From Hydrogenophaga sp. (lineage in GTDB: Bacteria; Pseudomonadota; Gammaproteobacteria; Burkholderiales; Burkholderiaceae_C): 64,000 bases of DNA. Below the pieces are notes generated by a model. That model saw only the letters and a list, made by a program, of their open reading frames with translations. It made no database searches and was not told where the DNA came from. The stretch spans positions 62,001-126,000 of the forward strand of contig NZ_JADMJO010000033.1 in the NCBI RefSeq assembly GCF_018780385.1, given 5' to 3'. This document shows positions 10,646-21,334 of this stretch, one piece after another. Made by a program: the position numbers and the translations under genes. Each line of letters begins with the position of its first letter. Position 1 is the stretch's first letter.

Positions 10646-11118
10646 GGCCAGCATGGTTTCAGGGCTGTTGAAGAACTGTTGCAGCGCCGCCGCCCCAGGC
10701 TGTCCACGGCGATCTCGGCGGCAGGGGGGTCGGCCAGCGCGGTGGTGCGAGGCACTGCAAACACCTCGATGCAGTCGCGCACTTCGGGCGTTTCTCCGCC
10801 CACGGCCTGGCACTCGCGCGCTCCGAGCACATGGCTGGCGTCCGCCACGTTTCCCGAACTCGCGGAATGGGTGCGAAACGGGGTGCTGGCCACCCCCGCT
10901 GCGAAAGGCCCCAGGTAAGTGTTGTTCTGTGTCAGGTGGCGTTCTTGCTGTTGCATGAGGTTTGCCAGGGCCGCTCTTGCCTCTGCCCGACGGCCCTTGC
11001 GCACCGATTCCAGGTAGGAGGGGTACGCCAGCGCTCCCAGGATGCCCACGATCGCAACCGTGATCATGAGTTCGATCAAGGTGAAGCCTTTGTGGTGGTG
11101 GATCGTCCCCGCCTTCAT
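10642..11118 (-). CDS. pilE: PilE-like type IV minor pilin, pilus operon 1
   Basis: 158 residues with leader MKAGTIHHHKG, cleavage after Gly, and mature start [28 protein letters not shown] (quoted in part), which has Glu5 and the PilE-type PSY segment. Later cysteines (RECQ, RDCI, RRCN) could form the pilin disulfide. It overlaps the pilY1 stop by ATGA upstream and the fimT start downstream. Such PilE genes next to PilY1 encode minor pilins rather than the major subunit. Confidence 0.85.
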   Translation of the reverse strand: MKAGTIHHHKGFTLIELMITVAIVGILGALAYPSYLESVRKGRRAEARAALANLMQQQERHLTQNNTYLGPFAAGVASTPFRTHSASSGNVADASHVLGARECQAVGGETPEVRDCIEVFAVPRTTALADPPAAEIAVDSLGRRRCNSSSTALKPCWP

Positions 11119-14100
11119 GGCGCAATATCCCGGTGGTTGTGAACCTGGCGCCAGCTCATCCGGCCAACCTGCAAGGTAATGTCGAACTGGTTCGATTGAG
11201 CCGCCGTTCCTTTGGACCCCTGCATCAGGACACCCATGCGGTAGGTCGCCGTGCGACGCCCGCTGGTGCTGCTGCCCGAGACCACGGCATTGCCCCTTTC
11301 CAGCACCATGGGCCCACCCGGCAGACCTACACCGGAGTCCCATGAGGAGCCGCGGCCGGTCAGCACGTCGATATTGAAGCCACGGCCACCACCGTCGCCG
11401 CAAGTGCCGCCCGACGGGCTGAGTGTCGTGAAAATCAGGATCCCACGATCGAGCTGCATCTCTGTCACCTGCCGCTCGCCGGCCGTGCTGGAGAAGTCCA
11501 GCACCCAGCCCTCTCTTTGGCTTTCAGCCGTTCCGTATTGGAAAGCTTCAATGTTCACCGCGCCCAGGGTGTTGATGCTGGCACTTTGCAGACGGCTGCG
11601 ATCGGTGATCGTGCTTGAACTGTCCAGCAGCGCATAAAGCGATGCAGGCGGCGTGGTCGGTGCGCTGTTGTCGGTGACTTCAAGGAACTTGCCAGTGCCA
11701 ACCACAACAAGCCGTTTCCCGCTGAATCCGGTGGCCGCCACCGGTGCCGACGTGATGGGCTGGCGTTTGTCGGTAGAACTCCTCGCTACAAACATCGGGT
11801 TGCGATTTTCGCCCATGGCGTTGACCTGTTCCAGGTTGCTCAATCCGTCGGTAGTGAGGGTGCTGACGCCTTGCTCGCGAAACGACAGGTTCCACACATT
11901 GCCTTGCAGATCACCGGCAAGAATGGCCTCCAGGTTGCCGCTTCCCGGCGTCTGGACGGTTGTGATCTGGATCAAACCCGGCGCGGTGGATGCATCTCCG
12001 GGCGGCAACTCGATGCGCCAGAAGTTCACCCCCTCCTGCCACGGTCGGGACGACGAGGGCTTCGCTTCAAGGTCGATCAGGAAGATCGAGGGATTGGCGT
12101 TGCTGTTGGTGTTTGCATCGCTGCGGTGGTTGTTGACGCCACCGGGCACGATGGCCATCCATTTGTAGGAATCCGTTCCGGCACCAGCGTCGTTCATCCG
12201 CACGCGCGCCACCCGTGGTTTGCCAAGAACATTGCCCAGCGCGGGATGATCTGCGTCCGTGAACTCCCACAGCACGTTGTCCTTGGTGAACCCATCGGGA
12301 TCAGTGACATCGATGGCGAAGATGCCTTGCGCACCTGCGCCTGCACCCGACACCAGCACGCTGCGCCATTGGCCTTCGATCTGGGCCTCTGCTGCTGTGG
12401 GCGTGGCATCCAGCAAGGGGCGGTGGACATAGTTGACGTCGGTTATTGCATGGAGGCGTGGGACGAGAAAGCCCGGGATGTAGGCAAACGCCTCGCTACC
12501 GTCGTCGGCTCGGAAGGCATGGAGCATGCCGTCGTTGGCATTGGCAAACACCACGGGCGTGCGGGTCTTGTTGGTTTCGCGGAAGGCGGCGTAGCCCGTT
12601 CCGCTCAACGTGGGAGTGGGTGCGCCTTGGTACACCAGACCTGCGTTCACCACGCTACCCAGTACCAGCTGGCGGGGACGGAATGGCAGCAAAAGGTTGG
12701 ACCGGCTCTGTTCCTGGCGGCGATCACCCCGCAGGTAGTGCAGGCGGTCCGAGCCCAGGCTGTCGGCGGTGCCTGACGGGTCCCGGTTCAGTGCACTCTT
12801 GTGCGCTGAAGCCAAAGAGCCATCCCACACAAACGGAGAGGGATCCAGCGTGCCCTGCTGCCCCAGGGGAGCGCCCACCACGATGTTGCGATCAGCGCCA
12901 TGGTCAGCCCGCGTGCGCAAGGTCAGCATTTCTGCTGCATCCCATTCGGGGGTGTTTGCCACTGTGACCACTCCTGTGCTGGACGAGAGGCTCAAGGCAA
13001 ACTTGCGAACCCTGCCGCTCCAGTCGTTGGATTCCGGGTTGAAGCTGCCTTGAAACACGGCGGCGGCCTCGTCGCTGCGCAGTTGCTGGGACGAAGCTGC
13101 TCCGCCGGCGATGCTCCTGGTTTCAGTGGCCAGTGACCGGAAGACTTCAGCGATGGAATCCAGGAAGGTTTGCGGATCGCTCACCACGAAGTAGTTCCGC
13201 GCATCGCCATCGGCACGTTGCCAGGATAGATTTTCGCCCGATGCGTAGGGACTGCCCGTATTGCCAGTGAGGCTGTCGTCGAAGCCGCCATATTTGGCCG
13301 CCAGAAAGAGCTGCGTGCCTCGACGCAGGGTGGCGTTGGAGCCAGTGGTGTTGTAGGAGTTGACGTCGATGGAAAAGGTGCTGATGCGGGCCTTGGGCAG
13401 ATCTGTGCGGAAGCTTTGCGTGTTGGCGAAATGCGCCAAACCAGCCATCAAGTAGGAGCCCGTCGACTCAACGACGACGTTGGTCGCGATGTTGGACAAA
13501 TCCACACGGTAGGGATCGTTCAGTGAAATGTTGAAGGCTTTTTGCGCTTTACCGGTGCTGTCGGTGTAGCTCACCCCCAGGTTGGCTTCAAACGAACCCA
13601 CCACGTTGGTCCACTTTTCCACGTCAAGTGGCACAGGCTCTTCTTCAGAGGCTCGAATGCCGTCGCCGCCGCGTATCTTTTTGTTGCCTGGCAGGTAGCG
13701 ATCGCCGTGCGTGAAGGCATCGGCGATGGCCAGTACGTTGTTGCGCAGGCAACTGCGCCCTTCTCCCGTGTTGTCTTTGAAACCCGTAAATGGGTCCGTC
13801 CACGTCCGGTACGCAGGAAAGTTTTCCGCCAACGATCGGTCACTGGCTGACGTGCCGCTGAGTCCGGCGGTGGCCAACGGCGTGGGCTGTTGGCCCTGCA
13901 GATAGCGGAAGGCCTCGTAGTAGAGCTCGCTCAAAGGGTCCCAGTCCTTGGTCGTGCCGAGTGCATCGGGATCGAGAGCGCTGAAGCCGTTGATGTAGGT
14001 GATGGCGCCCGACTGGCCATAGCCCTGATCGCCGTAGTCGGCGTGGCCCAACTGGGGATTGCGGTTGAAAACCCCGGTCACGGAATCCCATTCGCTGTGT

Positions 14101-15149
14101 GGATTCGTGGCGGCCATCAGATCGAAATTGGCATCGAACTGCTTCGAGCCGAGGTACTTCAAAGGTGTCCGCATCACACCGCCGTAGCGGAAATAGTTGT
14201 CGTCGTTCAGGTAAGAGAAAACACTCACCCGAACGTTGTCGGAGTTGACCTGGAATTGCCCGACAGGTTTGAAAAAGGTACCACCGCTGGCGTTTTGGTA
14301 TGGAAAGCACAGGCCGCTCCAACGACGGGTCGTCTGGTTCTGGAGCATCGGGCGGTTGGCGGCGCTGTTGGCATCGCACACCATGACGCGGGTTAGGTAA
14401 AACCGCCCCTGAGAGGTATCACCATGCCTGACCAGCCGGTCACTTTGGGCGTTCGCAACACCAAAGGGATTCAGGCAATCCGTGCCCCCGTCGTTCTCCT
14501 TGGCGAAATACACCCGGTTGATGCAATTGCGGATGAAAATGCCATCTGTGAATTCACTGGCCGCAAAAGGTGTGCGCAGTGCGATTTGATCCGTGCGAAG
14601 ACGCTTCAAGGGGAAGAATGGCCCGGAGTACGAAGAACCAGGCAGATAGGCCCTCTCGAGGATGGTTCTGCCAGCGCCTGTGCCTTCGTCGAATACACGG
14701 GTCCCTCCCGTCAGGCCGTACCGCATGATGTCGATGGCCGACGTGGTGGCCCAATTGAGAAAGTTGCCATCGAACGACTGGCCGCTAGGGCAGGCTGCAT
14801 CAATGGTGCTTTTGGCGCTGCTGTAGGAAAAGTACTCGCCAGTGATTCCACTGGCTGTGACATTGGCGTAGCAAACCATGTGGTCGTAGTAGCCGATGTA
14901 CTTTCGATTTGGATTGAAATCGTTGAGATCGCCGGGGGAGGATGTGTAGGCAGATCCTAAGGTAGGCGTTTCCACCGACAGGGCCAGTATGAGGTTGGCC
15001 TTGGCCTTCGATCCGTTCAGGTACAGGGGATCGTTGGGCAGCGAAACCAAAGGCGTAGTAGTGGTCTCTTGGTTGAATGCCAGGCCTGCCACGGTGGCCA
15101 CTGCTACGCAGAGCACGATGCCCCAGACTTTTCGAGCGATGTTCGCCAC
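11115..15149 (-). CDS. pilY1: PilY1-type pilus tip protein, operon 1 (no visible metal site)
   Basis: Large exported tip/adhesin-type protein, 1344 residues, with an N-terminal signal segment (WGIVLCVAVATVAGLAF) and a C-terminal beta-propeller containing the family signatures ANANDGMLHAFRADDGSEAF, IFAIDVTDP and GDLQGNVWNL. The N-terminal half shares YYDxxxCY and FLNWATTSAIDIMRYGLTGG-like segments with the operon 3 protein, not with operon 2. No DxSxS MIDAS is seen, and the place just before GDLQG, where the other two copies have an EF-hand-like loop, reads TPGSGNLEAILA with no aspartates. C-terminus ends in MSWRQVHNHRDIAP. It starts three bases beyond pilX. Confidence 0.88.
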   Translation of the reverse strand: MANIARKVWGIVLCVAVATVAGLAFNQETTTTPLVSLPNDPLYLNGSKAKANLILALSVETPTLGSAYTSSPGDLNDFNPNRKYIGYYDHMVCYANVTASGITGEYFSYSSAKSTIDAACPSGQSFDGNFLNWATTSAIDIMRYGLTGGTRVFDEGTGAGRTILERAYLPGSSYSGPFFPLKRLRTDQIALRTPFAASEFTDGIFIRNCINRVYFAKENDGGTDCLNPFGVANAQSDRLVRHGDTSQGRFYLTRVMVCDANSAANRPMLQNQTTRRWSGLCFPYQNASGGTFFKPVGQFQVNSDNVRVSVFSYLNDDNYFRYGGVMRTPLKYLGSKQFDANFDLMAATNPHSEWDSVTGVFNRNPQLGHADYGDQGYGQSGAITYINGFSALDPDALGTTKDWDPLSELYYEAFRYLQGQQPTPLATAGLSGTSASDRSLAENFPAYRTWTDPFTGFKDNTGEGRSCLRNNVLAIADAFTHGDRYLPGNKKIRGGDGIRASEEEPVPLDVEKWTNVVGSFEANLGVSYTDSTGKAQKAFNISLNDPYRVDLSNIATNVVVESTGSYLMAGLAHFANTQSFRTDLPKARISTFSIDVNSYNTTGSNATLRRGTQLFLAAKYGGFDDSLTGNTGSPYASGENLSWQRADGDARNYFVVSDPQTFLDSIAEVFRSLATETRSIAGGAASSQQLRSDEAAAVFQGSFNPESNDWSGRVRKFALSLSSSTGVVTVANTPEWDAAEMLTLRTRADHGADRNIVVGAPLGQQGTLDPSPFVWDGSLASAHKSALNRDPSGTADSLGSDRLHYLRGDRRQEQSRSNLLLPFRPRQLVLGSVVNAGLVYQGAPTPTLSGTGYAAFRETNKTRTPVVFANANDGMLHAFRADDGSEAFAYIPGFLVPRLHAITDVNYVHRPLLDATPTAAEAQIEGQWRSVLVSGAGAGAQGIFAIDVTDPDGFTKDNVLWEFTDADHPALGNVLGKPRVARVRMNDAGAGTDSYKWMAIVPGGVNNHRSDANTNSNANPSIFLIDLEAKPSSSRPWQEGVNFWRIELPPGDASTAPGLIQITTVQTPGSGNLEAILAGDLQGNVWNLSFREQGVSTLTTDGLSNLEQVNAMGENRNPMFVARSSTDKRQPITSAPVAATGFSGKRLVVVGTGKFLEVTDNSAPTTPPASLYALLDSSSTITDRSRLQSASINTLGAVNIEAFQYGTAESQREGWVLDFSSTAGERQVTEMQLDRGILIFTTLSPSGGTCGDGGGRGFNIDVLTGRGSSWDSGVGLPGGPMVLERGNAVVSGSSTSGRRTATYRMGVLMQGSKGTAAQSNQFDITLQVGRMSWRQVHNHRDIAP

Positions 15150-15152
15150 GGC

Positions 15153-15743
15153 TTACTCCTTGCGAAAGAACATTTGCAGCATCACCTGGATTTCCTCGCG
15201 CGGGCCGAAGCCCACGGCCGTGACCCGGTACAGATTGCGCGGAGCGCCCTCGTTGCCGCCAGGTGTGGGGTCGGGGATGAGTTCGATGAGATAACGCGGT
15301 GTCCGCGCGGGCTGCACGCCACTGGTGCCCGCCGCGTACTGCCGGCCTGTGTAGTCGCCAAAAGCCACGGTGCGGTTGGTGTCCGTGAAGCTGACGGTTG
15401 ACCAGATCGGGCTTTCGCCGGCGCTCGCGGGCAAACACATGCCCACGGTGGTGCTGCCGGTGCTGCACCCCTCTTCGAAGCCAGCGATGGAGGTGGGGGA
15501 GAAGAGGCTCGAGCGGGTGGAGCCCGGGCCCCGGATGTCCAACTCGGCGTCGAGCAGGGCCGCTTCGGCGGCCTGGAATGCGATCAAGCGGTCACGGTCG
15601 TAGCGGCTGCTGCGTTCGGACATGAGGACCAGTTGGGAAGCCGCGACCCCGAGCAGACTGGCGATCACCAGCAGCACCAGCGTGGCGATCAGGGAAAAGC
15701 CCCGCTCGCGCTTGGCGGAGGAATGCGTGAAGGGCCGCTTCAT
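15153..15743 (-). CDS. pilX: PilX-type minor pilin, pilus operon 1
   Basis: 196 residues. Leader ends RERG and the mature protein begins FSLIATLVLLVIASLLGV, with Ala at position 5 instead of Glu, as is usual for PilX/GspK-like minor pilins, which cap the pseudopilus tip. The helix is followed by the PilX signature IAFQAAEAALLDAE. The start overlaps the pilW stop as ATGA, and pilY1 follows. Confidence 0.85.
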   Translation of the reverse strand: MKRPFTHSSAKRERGFSLIATLVLLVIASLLGVAASQLVLMSERSSRYDRDRLIAFQAAEAALLDAELDIRGPGSTRSSLFSPTSIAGFEEGCSTGSTTVGMCLPASAGESPIWSTVSFTDTNRTVAFGDYTGRQYAAGTSGVQPARTPRYLIELIPDPTPGGNEGAPRNLYRVTAVGFGPREEIQVMLQMFFRKE

Positions 15744-16753
15744 GGCATGGTCAGGTCATTGCGCAAATGCACAGTGAAGCTGTGCAATGTGCGTAAGCGC
15801 CCATCGGCCGGAGTCACCAACACACTGCCAACATCGTTGACATCAGCGAAGGTGGTGCCCAATGGCCAGAAGGTCTTGGCGGCGACTTCGACAGCAGAAC
15901 CGACAGGACCGCGGACGACCAAGCCGACACGCACGGCCCGAACGCGCCGCCAGTTGGCTCGTGTGGCGGAGGCATCACCTGCCACCGTGAGCTGGTCGGC
16001 GCGCAACCAGCGATCGGCCACACTGTCGTTGGTGTTTGCCGCTGGTGCAACCCCTGGTTCCACCGCATCGGTGCCATACAGCACCTGAAAACTCTCGACA
16101 CCTTCTACCAGTGGCCTTGAGTCTTTCCAGGCACCGCTGTAGGTGGCGCAGCTCAGCGAGGCTTCACCGCTGTCGCTGTTTCTGGACACGTGGAAAAGGC
16201 TGATCGACCGTTCTTCAAGCTTGGCAGTGGGGGGCGCTGCTTCGGCACCCCCACCGCAGTTGAGCATTGTGCGATCACCGGTGGCAGCGTTGCTCGCTGC
16301 GCTCATGCCTTGGAACCGGATCACCAGAATGTCGCTGCCGTTGAGGCAGGTCGTGGTGGTGTCGCTGCCGCATTTGTCGGGTCGATCGTCGTTGGTGATG
16401 TCGGTGCTGGTGCTCAGCTTCTGGTCGGACGGGACGGCATAGAACGCGTTGTCCCAGCCAAAAATGTCGGGTTCGAGGTCGATCGCGGAGTTCTGAAGCC
16501 GCGCCACCGATTGCAGGTTGGCTTGTGGGTTTCCCCAGTCCTCATAGCCAGCTTGAAGGATCACCGACGTCAGCAGTTCGGTGGCCAGGCGCACCTTGTC
16601 TCGGGCCGCCGAACCGTGGTCCACCGCATTGAATCCCCGACTGGCGCTGAAAAGAAGCCCGATGGCCACGAGCACTAGAAGCAGACCCAGGGTCATGGAC
16701 ACCAACAGTTCGACCAGCGAAAGGCCGCGTTGCTTGATGCGGGTGCCTTTCAT
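15740..16753 (-). CDS. pilW: PilW-type minor pilin, pilus operon 1
   Basis: 337 residues. Leader ends KQRG, mature start LSLVELLVSMTLGLLLVLV with Glu5. PilW proteins join PilV and PilX in the priming complex that starts pilus assembly and presents PilY1. The internal part holds a Cys-rich segment (RPDKCGS, TTCLNGSDI) and the C-terminal region ends in HSFTVHLRNDLTMP. Overlaps pilV upstream and pilX downstream by ATGA. Confidence 0.85.
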   Translation of the reverse strand: MKGTRIKQRGLSLVELLVSMTLGLLLVLVAIGLLFSASRGFNAVDHGSAARDKVRLATELLTSVILQAGYEDWGNPQANLQSVARLQNSAIDLEPDIFGWDNAFYAVPSDQKLSTSTDITNDDRPDKCGSDTTTTCLNGSDILVIRFQGMSAASNAATGDRTMLNCGGGAEAAPPTAKLEERSISLFHVSRNSDSGEASLSCATYSGAWKDSRPLVEGVESFQVLYGTDAVEPGVAPAANTNDSVADRWLRADQLTVAGDASATRANWRRVRAVRVGLVVRGPVGSAVEVAAKTFWPLGTTFADVNDVGSVLVTPADGRLRTLHSFTVHLRNDLTMP

Positions 16754-17349
16754 GACGCACTGCCCGCTGTGACCGGGATCACAACAAGTGGGCTGGATGC
16801 AGCCGATCCAAAAATCAAGGTGCCTTTGGTGTTGATGCGCGTCCAGGCGATCTTGGCCACCAACACATCACCCGTGTCGTCGCAGTCCCATTCGGCTGCG
16901 CCAGTGGTGGCGTGAAAAGGGGTGCTGTCAAAGCAGATGCGAACGCGCGGAGAGGGCAGCTCGGACTGCAGCCGCCCCATCCATTCATGGACCTGCCATT
17001 GCGCGTTGCTCAGGCGTTGCGCGTCCGTGTTGCCGGAGCACGTGTCCACCCGACAGTTGACCGGTGGCGCTACCAAGGCTCCCGAGTCATGGTCGATCAA
17101 GTAGGGATTGGCCGTCGGCAGGGTATTGAGCGCGACCCGGTGGTTGCCACGCATGGCTTCGGCCAATTCCCCGGCCAGCGCGGCGGCGACCACTTGGTAG
17201 CGCGTCTGCGTGTTGGCTTGCAACGCTGCCGCCTGCATGCCCGCTGACCCCAGCATCCCGATGCTCAGGATGATGATGGTGACCAGGACTTCAATCAGGC
17301 TGAAGCCCGCTTGGTGCGTGCATGGGGATATGTGAGGTGCTGAGGACAT
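16750..17349 (-). CDS. pilV: PilV-type minor pilin, pilus operon 1
   Basis: 199 residues; leader ends HQAG, mature start FSLIEVLVTIIILSIGMLG with Glu5, followed by the typical PilV pattern of AxLQAN and ELAEAMR. It is the first gene of operon 1, preceded by a 176-base non-coding gap after pilE of operon 2. ATG at 17349 is preferred to the in-frame GTG two codons upstream because the conserved leader GCTAGAGTG..GGC runs directly up to the ATG. Confidence 0.83.
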   Translation of the reverse strand: MSSAPHISPCTHQAGFSLIEVLVTIIILSIGMLGSAGMQAAALQANTQTRYQVVAAALAGELAEAMRGNHRVALNTLPTANPYLIDHDSGALVAPPVNCRVDTCSGNTDAQRLSNAQWQVHEWMGRLQSELPSPRVRICFDSTPFHATTGAAEWDCDDTGDVLVAKIAWTRINTKGTLIFGSAASSPLVVIPVTAGSAS

Positions 17350-17400
17350 GCCCACACTCTAGCTTCAAAAATGAATTTTAAAGTGGCATAGGTTGGCAGC
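17350..17400 (-). promoter_or_regulatory. Conserved leader/promoter region of pilus operon 1
   Basis: Read on the minus strand, this gap has CTGCCA, six bases, GCCACTT, TAAAATTCA and then GCTAGAGTGTGGGC directly before the pilV ATG. The same blocks in the same order and almost the same spacing precede fimT of operon 2. TAAAAT could be a -10 element, but I find no good -35 at 16-18 bases. Conservation in front of different first genes argues for shared control. The rest of the gap to 17525 shows nothing recognisable. Confidence 0.45.
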
Positions 17401-17525
17401 CTTACACCGTGCTTTGTAGGTTAAATTAATACTTCATTCGACGTGCTGGCCTGTGGTCGGTAGTTGCGTTGAGGCGTCGAAAGGCGGACACACAACTTGC
17501 CGTAAGGCTTGGAAATCGTTGCGCT

Positions 17526-17954
17526 TTACCGGTTCCAGCACTCCATCGGCCCCAGCGGAACTGGCACCTCGACGGTAGGAGCTTGCGCTCTTGTGCCAGC
17601 CTGATCGGTCCGGAAGGACGCGCACCGGTCACTTGACTGAGCAGCATTGGGCGTCGCCGTCAAGGTGTAGCCAATGCCGTTGGAAACGGCAACGATGTTG
17701 TAGCGCCCACCCTCGACGAACAGCACGCCGGGTGGAATGGCGGCTGTGAGCGGGTAGGTGCCTTGCGCCGTGGCGGTGCGCTCCATCCACTGGGCAGCCT
17801 GCAAAAGCGCCGCGCGTGCATTGGCGCGGTGGCTTCGCATCACATACTCGTTGTAGCTGGGCAAAGCCACCGCCGCGAGCAACGCCACCACAGCCACCGC
17901 GATCATCAGTTCGATCAACGTGAATCCGCGGTTTGGGCGGCGGAAACAGGACAT
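17526..17954 (-). CDS. pilE: PilE-like type IV minor pilin, pilus operon 2
   Basis: 142 residues; leader [10 protein letters not shown], mature start [19 protein letters not shown] with Glu5, then [21 protein letters not shown] cysteine pair (RCAS and MECW) sits near the end as in pilin disulfide loops. The ATG overlaps the pilY1 TGA as TGATG. An upstream extension of the frame lies inside pilY1 out of frame and is not coding. Confidence 0.85.
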   Translation of the reverse strand: MSCFRRPNRGFTLIELMIAVAVVALLAAVALPSYNEYVMRSHRANARAALLQAAQWMERTATAQGTYPLTAAIPPGVLFVEGGRYNIVAVSNGIGYTLTATPNAAQSSDRCASFRTDQAGTRAQAPTVEVPVPLGPMECWNR

Positions 17955-20900
17955 CAGCGCACCTCCCGCCAGTCGGCGCGGGCGCCTCGGCTGTTGCCAA
18001 GCTGCAGTTTGCCGCGCGGGATACAGCCACTGCCTCCGCATGCTTGCACCGAGCCCGGGCCATTGACGACGTTCGTACCGAGCTCGCCGCTACCCTCATA
18101 GCCCTGGTTGCTGACGTTGAAAAAATCAACGTCCTGAAGGCCATCGATACCCACGAGCTCGTCCGACGCCACCAGCACACTCGTGGCATTTTTCATGTTC
18201 ATGCTGGCATCGCTGCTGAAGAACACAGGCGAAGAAGAGGGGCGGCCAGTGATCATGTTCAGCACGGTCATCCTGGCCTGCCCGGCGGCGGTCTGAGGGT
18301 CGCAACTTTCGCCACCCGCGGTGGGGGACGGAGCCATGCTGGGGATGATCACCCGCTGGCCTTGCAGGGGGCTTGGCGGATTGAGCACGCGCTCACCACT
18401 GAGCGGAAGATCCATGAACCAACCGCGTTTCGCGGTGTTGTCGGTGCGCGAATACGAAATGGTGTTGTCGGAGGAGTTGGAGTAGATCGTGTCGACCATG
18501 TCGCCGTCTGTCTCTGTTTGGGTCACCGCCGTGGTGATGCTCTGTTGCACCAGCCCATCACGACCCGCCGTTATGGGCTGCGCGTCGGCCAGCTGGAGCA
18601 GTTTGGCCTCCGTGTCGAGAGCATCGATGATGGGAGTGAACTTGCTTTTGTCCCAGACGGAGTAGATCGTCTGTACAGCGGCGCTGGCCGGGTCGCTCGC
18701 CTGCATGTTCTGGCCGGTGCCGAACATGACCTGGGTTCCGCCCATGGGGTGGGCCATGATCAAAGGTGCGGTGGTGATCGGTTGCACGGTCGACGCGGCG
18801 TCTCGGGCAACGAAGAGCGGTTTGCAGGCGGTCGAGTCCTTGCAGGGCTGCGCGGCACCGTCCCAGGCGCTGACGCCCCAGTCGGTGTCGCTCTTGCTGG
18901 AGAGGTCGAATTTCCACAATTGCCCCTTCAGATCACCCGCGTAGGCGATGTCGATCATGCCATTGGCGTTGAGGTCGACCAGTCGAGGCGGTGCCAGGCC
19001 ATTCGATGCACTGGTGGTGGAGTTGGCGACGATGCGCAGCAGGCTGCGATCTCCATCCAGGTACTGGATCAGCAACACCGGCCGCTCATTGAAGCTGTTC
19101 ACGCCATTGCCCAGCACCACGGCCCAGCGCTTGTTGTTGAGCTTGACTATCTGTTCGCTGCGGCCGCCGGACAAGGTGTCGGTCACTGGCGCGCCGTAAA
19201 TGTGGCCAACGTCCTGATGGTCGTCGAATGCACCAGTGGAGTTGCCGGGAAATGTTCGATCCAACCAGACCGAGGTGTTGGTCACATTGGTGGGGTCGGT
19301 GACGTCCGCCACGAAAAAGCCACGGCCGCCTCCCCCCAGCCCGCTAACCAGAACCGTTCGCCAATTGGGGGTGGGCGGCGTGCTTGCGTTGGCGACCCAG
19401 CTGGTATCGACATCGCCGGTGAATGGGTGTCCGTCCACGAAGTGGCGGTGGGTGTATTGGGGCAAGGTGTAGTCGCGCAGGCCAGCGTATGCAGCGCGCG
19501 GCACATAGGCAAAGCGTTCTGCACCTGTGGCACCGTCAAAGGCGTGCAGCATGCCGCCGTTGGCGCCGATATAGACCGTGTCTGGCCGGTTGATGTGCGT
19601 CGAGCGGAAGCTGGCGTGACCGGCATGCTCGAACTTCAGCCGCTTTGGAGCAGCCACCGTCCAAAGATTGGAGTTCACGACCGTGCCCATGCGGGACGCC
19701 CGCTGGCGAAAGCTGCCGGCCGGTGCCTCGCGTGACCGGTCTCCGCGAAGGTAGTCCACCCTTTGCCCGCCCACGGTGGCGGTGTCGGAGCCGCGCAAAG
19801 CAGTTTGTTGCTCTGAGCTCAGCGATGTCCAGTTGAAGTTGATGCCTGCTGCGCCCGAATGCGAGAGGATGCGCCGGTCTGCCCAGTTCAGCCCGGTCGC
19901 ATCGAGTTTGGAGGACGCCGTCCAGATGGGCAGCGTATCCACCGTTCGCGTGGCCGCGCTGATCTTGTAGGCTTCCACGTCACCGCTGAAGCGCTCCATG
20001 TCGTAGCTGGCGAGGTATATGCGGCCATCGGTGCGAAGTTGCGTTGAGTTCGCGGCGATGCTCACGCGAGCCTGCCCGTTCTCCGAGGAAAGACCCTCCA
20101 GGATGCCCTTGAACGCGTTCACCAGAGACTGAGCATCGGGCGCCGGAATGAAACGGCCACGGCTGTTGAGTGCCGTGTGCCACAGGTCGGCCTTGCGCGC
20201 GTCGGCGCGAATTTCATAGTTGGCGTCACCGTCGCAAGGAAGGTTGCCTGCTCCACTGACCGACGCGTTGCAGAAAGGCGTGACCCAGATCTTGTCTCCC
20301 CGGATGAGTGGGGCAAGACCTGAGAAGGTGTCGCCCATCCAGGTGGGATAGGACGTGTTCGTTGACCATTGGGCAGCGCTTTTGAATCCGATGGTGTAGG
20401 TCACCATGTGTTGCCATGTGGCGGGATTGTTGCGGGGGTTCCAGTAGCTCTCCAGTTCGGCGGGTGCACTGGTTGTGCCGAAGTTTTGCTCGGAAAACTG
20501 CTCGGCCGGCACCGGTTTGAGATGGTTGGGAATACTGGGCTGCAGGTCGCGTGACCAGTAGTAGAAGGCGAGATCAGACAATGTGCTCAGCGTGGAACTG
20601 CCCCAGGTGTCGCGGTAGAGGCGGGTCTGCGTGTTGGTAGAGGCGACGGAATAGAGCGTGCCGTCGGGCAAAACAGTTTCGGTTCCGTCTGCATTGCCGC
20701 CGCGAACAATGCGTGTGCCGGGCGGGCCGGAGGTATCGCGTTCGCCCGAGGCCCAGGAGTGGCCGTACTCTCCGTCGGTCATGAGGATGTGGTACGACCT
20801 GCGGCACGACAACACAGGCAACTCTTCGGTGCCAGGATGAGCAGCCCATGGACTGTTGGTGCCCAAACCCGTGGCGCTGAGATACTGGCCTGCGTTGTCC

Positions 20901-21319
20901 ATCATGAAGTGAGAGGGCGTGCCTCGCACGATGGCGATCGAATCGACCCAGTTGAAGAAGTTGGTTCGGTGTTGCCCGGCAAGTCGTCGCATGCCGTTGT
21001 ACCCTCGGCAGATGCCCGTGGTGCTGGTGCTGCTTCCGGGAATGGTGTTGCAGCCATGCATGGATTGCCATGCCAGGCGGATCTGGTCGTCGGGAAGGTT
21101 GCTCGCGGCGAAGGTGGTTTTGAGCGCGGTGCGCAGTTCGGCAACCCCGGTGGAGCCCATGCTGGTGGAGTTGTCCACCGAGACGATGATGTTGGGCGCC
21201 GGGTCCCGGGCCAGTGTGGGTGGTGCCTGAGAGAGCAACAGGGGTGCCGCCACGACGGCCTGACTGAATCCGGCGATGGTCAGAGCGGCAGCGCGCGGGG
21301 TGAACGTAAAGGATGGCAT
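17954..21319 (-). CDS. pilY1: PilY1-type pilus tip protein, operon 2 (VWA/MIDAS type)
   Basis: 1121 residues, the shortest of the three. After a signal segment the protein has a von Willebrand A-like domain with an intact MIDAS motif D48-N-S50-T-S52 ([13 protein letters not shown]). The C-terminal propeller has [27 protein letters not shown] and an EF-hand-like loop D782-L-N784-A-N786-G-M-I-D790 just before [11 protein letters not shown]. The C-terminus ends [11 protein letters not shown]-bearing PilY1 proteins are known as mechanosensitive adhesins and c-di-GMP signalling factors in Pseudomonas; the role here is inferred. It follows pilX by 15 bases. Confidence 0.9.
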   Translation of the reverse strand: MPSFTFTPRAAALTIAGFSQAVVAAPLLLSQAPPTLARDPAPNIIVSVDNSTSMGSTGVAELRTALKTTFAASNLPDDQIRLAWQSMHGCNTIPGSSTSTTGICRGYNGMRRLAGQHRTNFFNWVDSIAIVRGTPSHFMMDNAGQYLSATGLGTNSPWAAHPGTEELPVLSCRRSYHILMTDGEYGHSWASGERDTSGPPGTRIVRGGNADGTETVLPDGTLYSVASTNTQTRLYRDTWGSSTLSTLSDLAFYYWSRDLQPSIPNHLKPVPAEQFSEQNFGTTSAPAELESYWNPRNNPATWQHMVTYTIGFKSAAQWSTNTSYPTWMGDTFSGLAPLIRGDKIWVTPFCNASVSGAGNLPCDGDANYEIRADARKADLWHTALNSRGRFIPAPDAQSLVNAFKGILEGLSSENGQARVSIAANSTQLRTDGRIYLASYDMERFSGDVEAYKISAATRTVDTLPIWTASSKLDATGLNWADRRILSHSGAAGINFNWTSLSSEQQTALRGSDTATVGGQRVDYLRGDRSREAPAGSFRQRASRMGTVVNSNLWTVAAPKRLKFEHAGHASFRSTHINRPDTVYIGANGGMLHAFDGATGAERFAYVPRAAYAGLRDYTLPQYTHRHFVDGHPFTGDVDTSWVANASTPPTPNWRTVLVSGLGGGGRGFFVADVTDPTNVTNTSVWLDRTFPGNSTGAFDDHQDVGHIYGAPVTDTLSGGRSEQIVKLNNKRWAVVLGNGVNSFNERPVLLIQYLDGDRSLLRIVANSTTSASNGLAPPRLVDLNANGMIDIAYAGDLKGQLWKFDLSSKSDTDWGVSAWDGAAQPCKDSTACKPLFVARDAASTVQPITTAPLIMAHPMGGTQVMFGTGQNMQASDPASAAVQTIYSVWDKSKFTPIIDALDTEAKLLQLADAQPITAGRDGLVQQSITTAVTQTETDGDMVDTIYSNSSDNTISYSRTDNTAKRGWFMDLPLSGERVLNPPSPLQGQRVIIPSMAPSPTAGGESCDPQTAAGQARMTVLNMITGRPSSSPVFFSSDASMNMKNATSVLVASDELVGIDGLQDVDFFNVSNQGYEGSGELGTNVVNGPGSVQACGGSGCIPRGKLQLGNSRGARADWREVR

Positions 21320-21334
21320 GGCGGTTTCTCGCTT

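Noticed and set aside
17381-17397. Sigma54-like sequence TGGCATAGGTTGGC on the plus strand
   Set aside because: GG-to-GC spacing is one base short and it points away from the pilus genes, which are on the minus strand.
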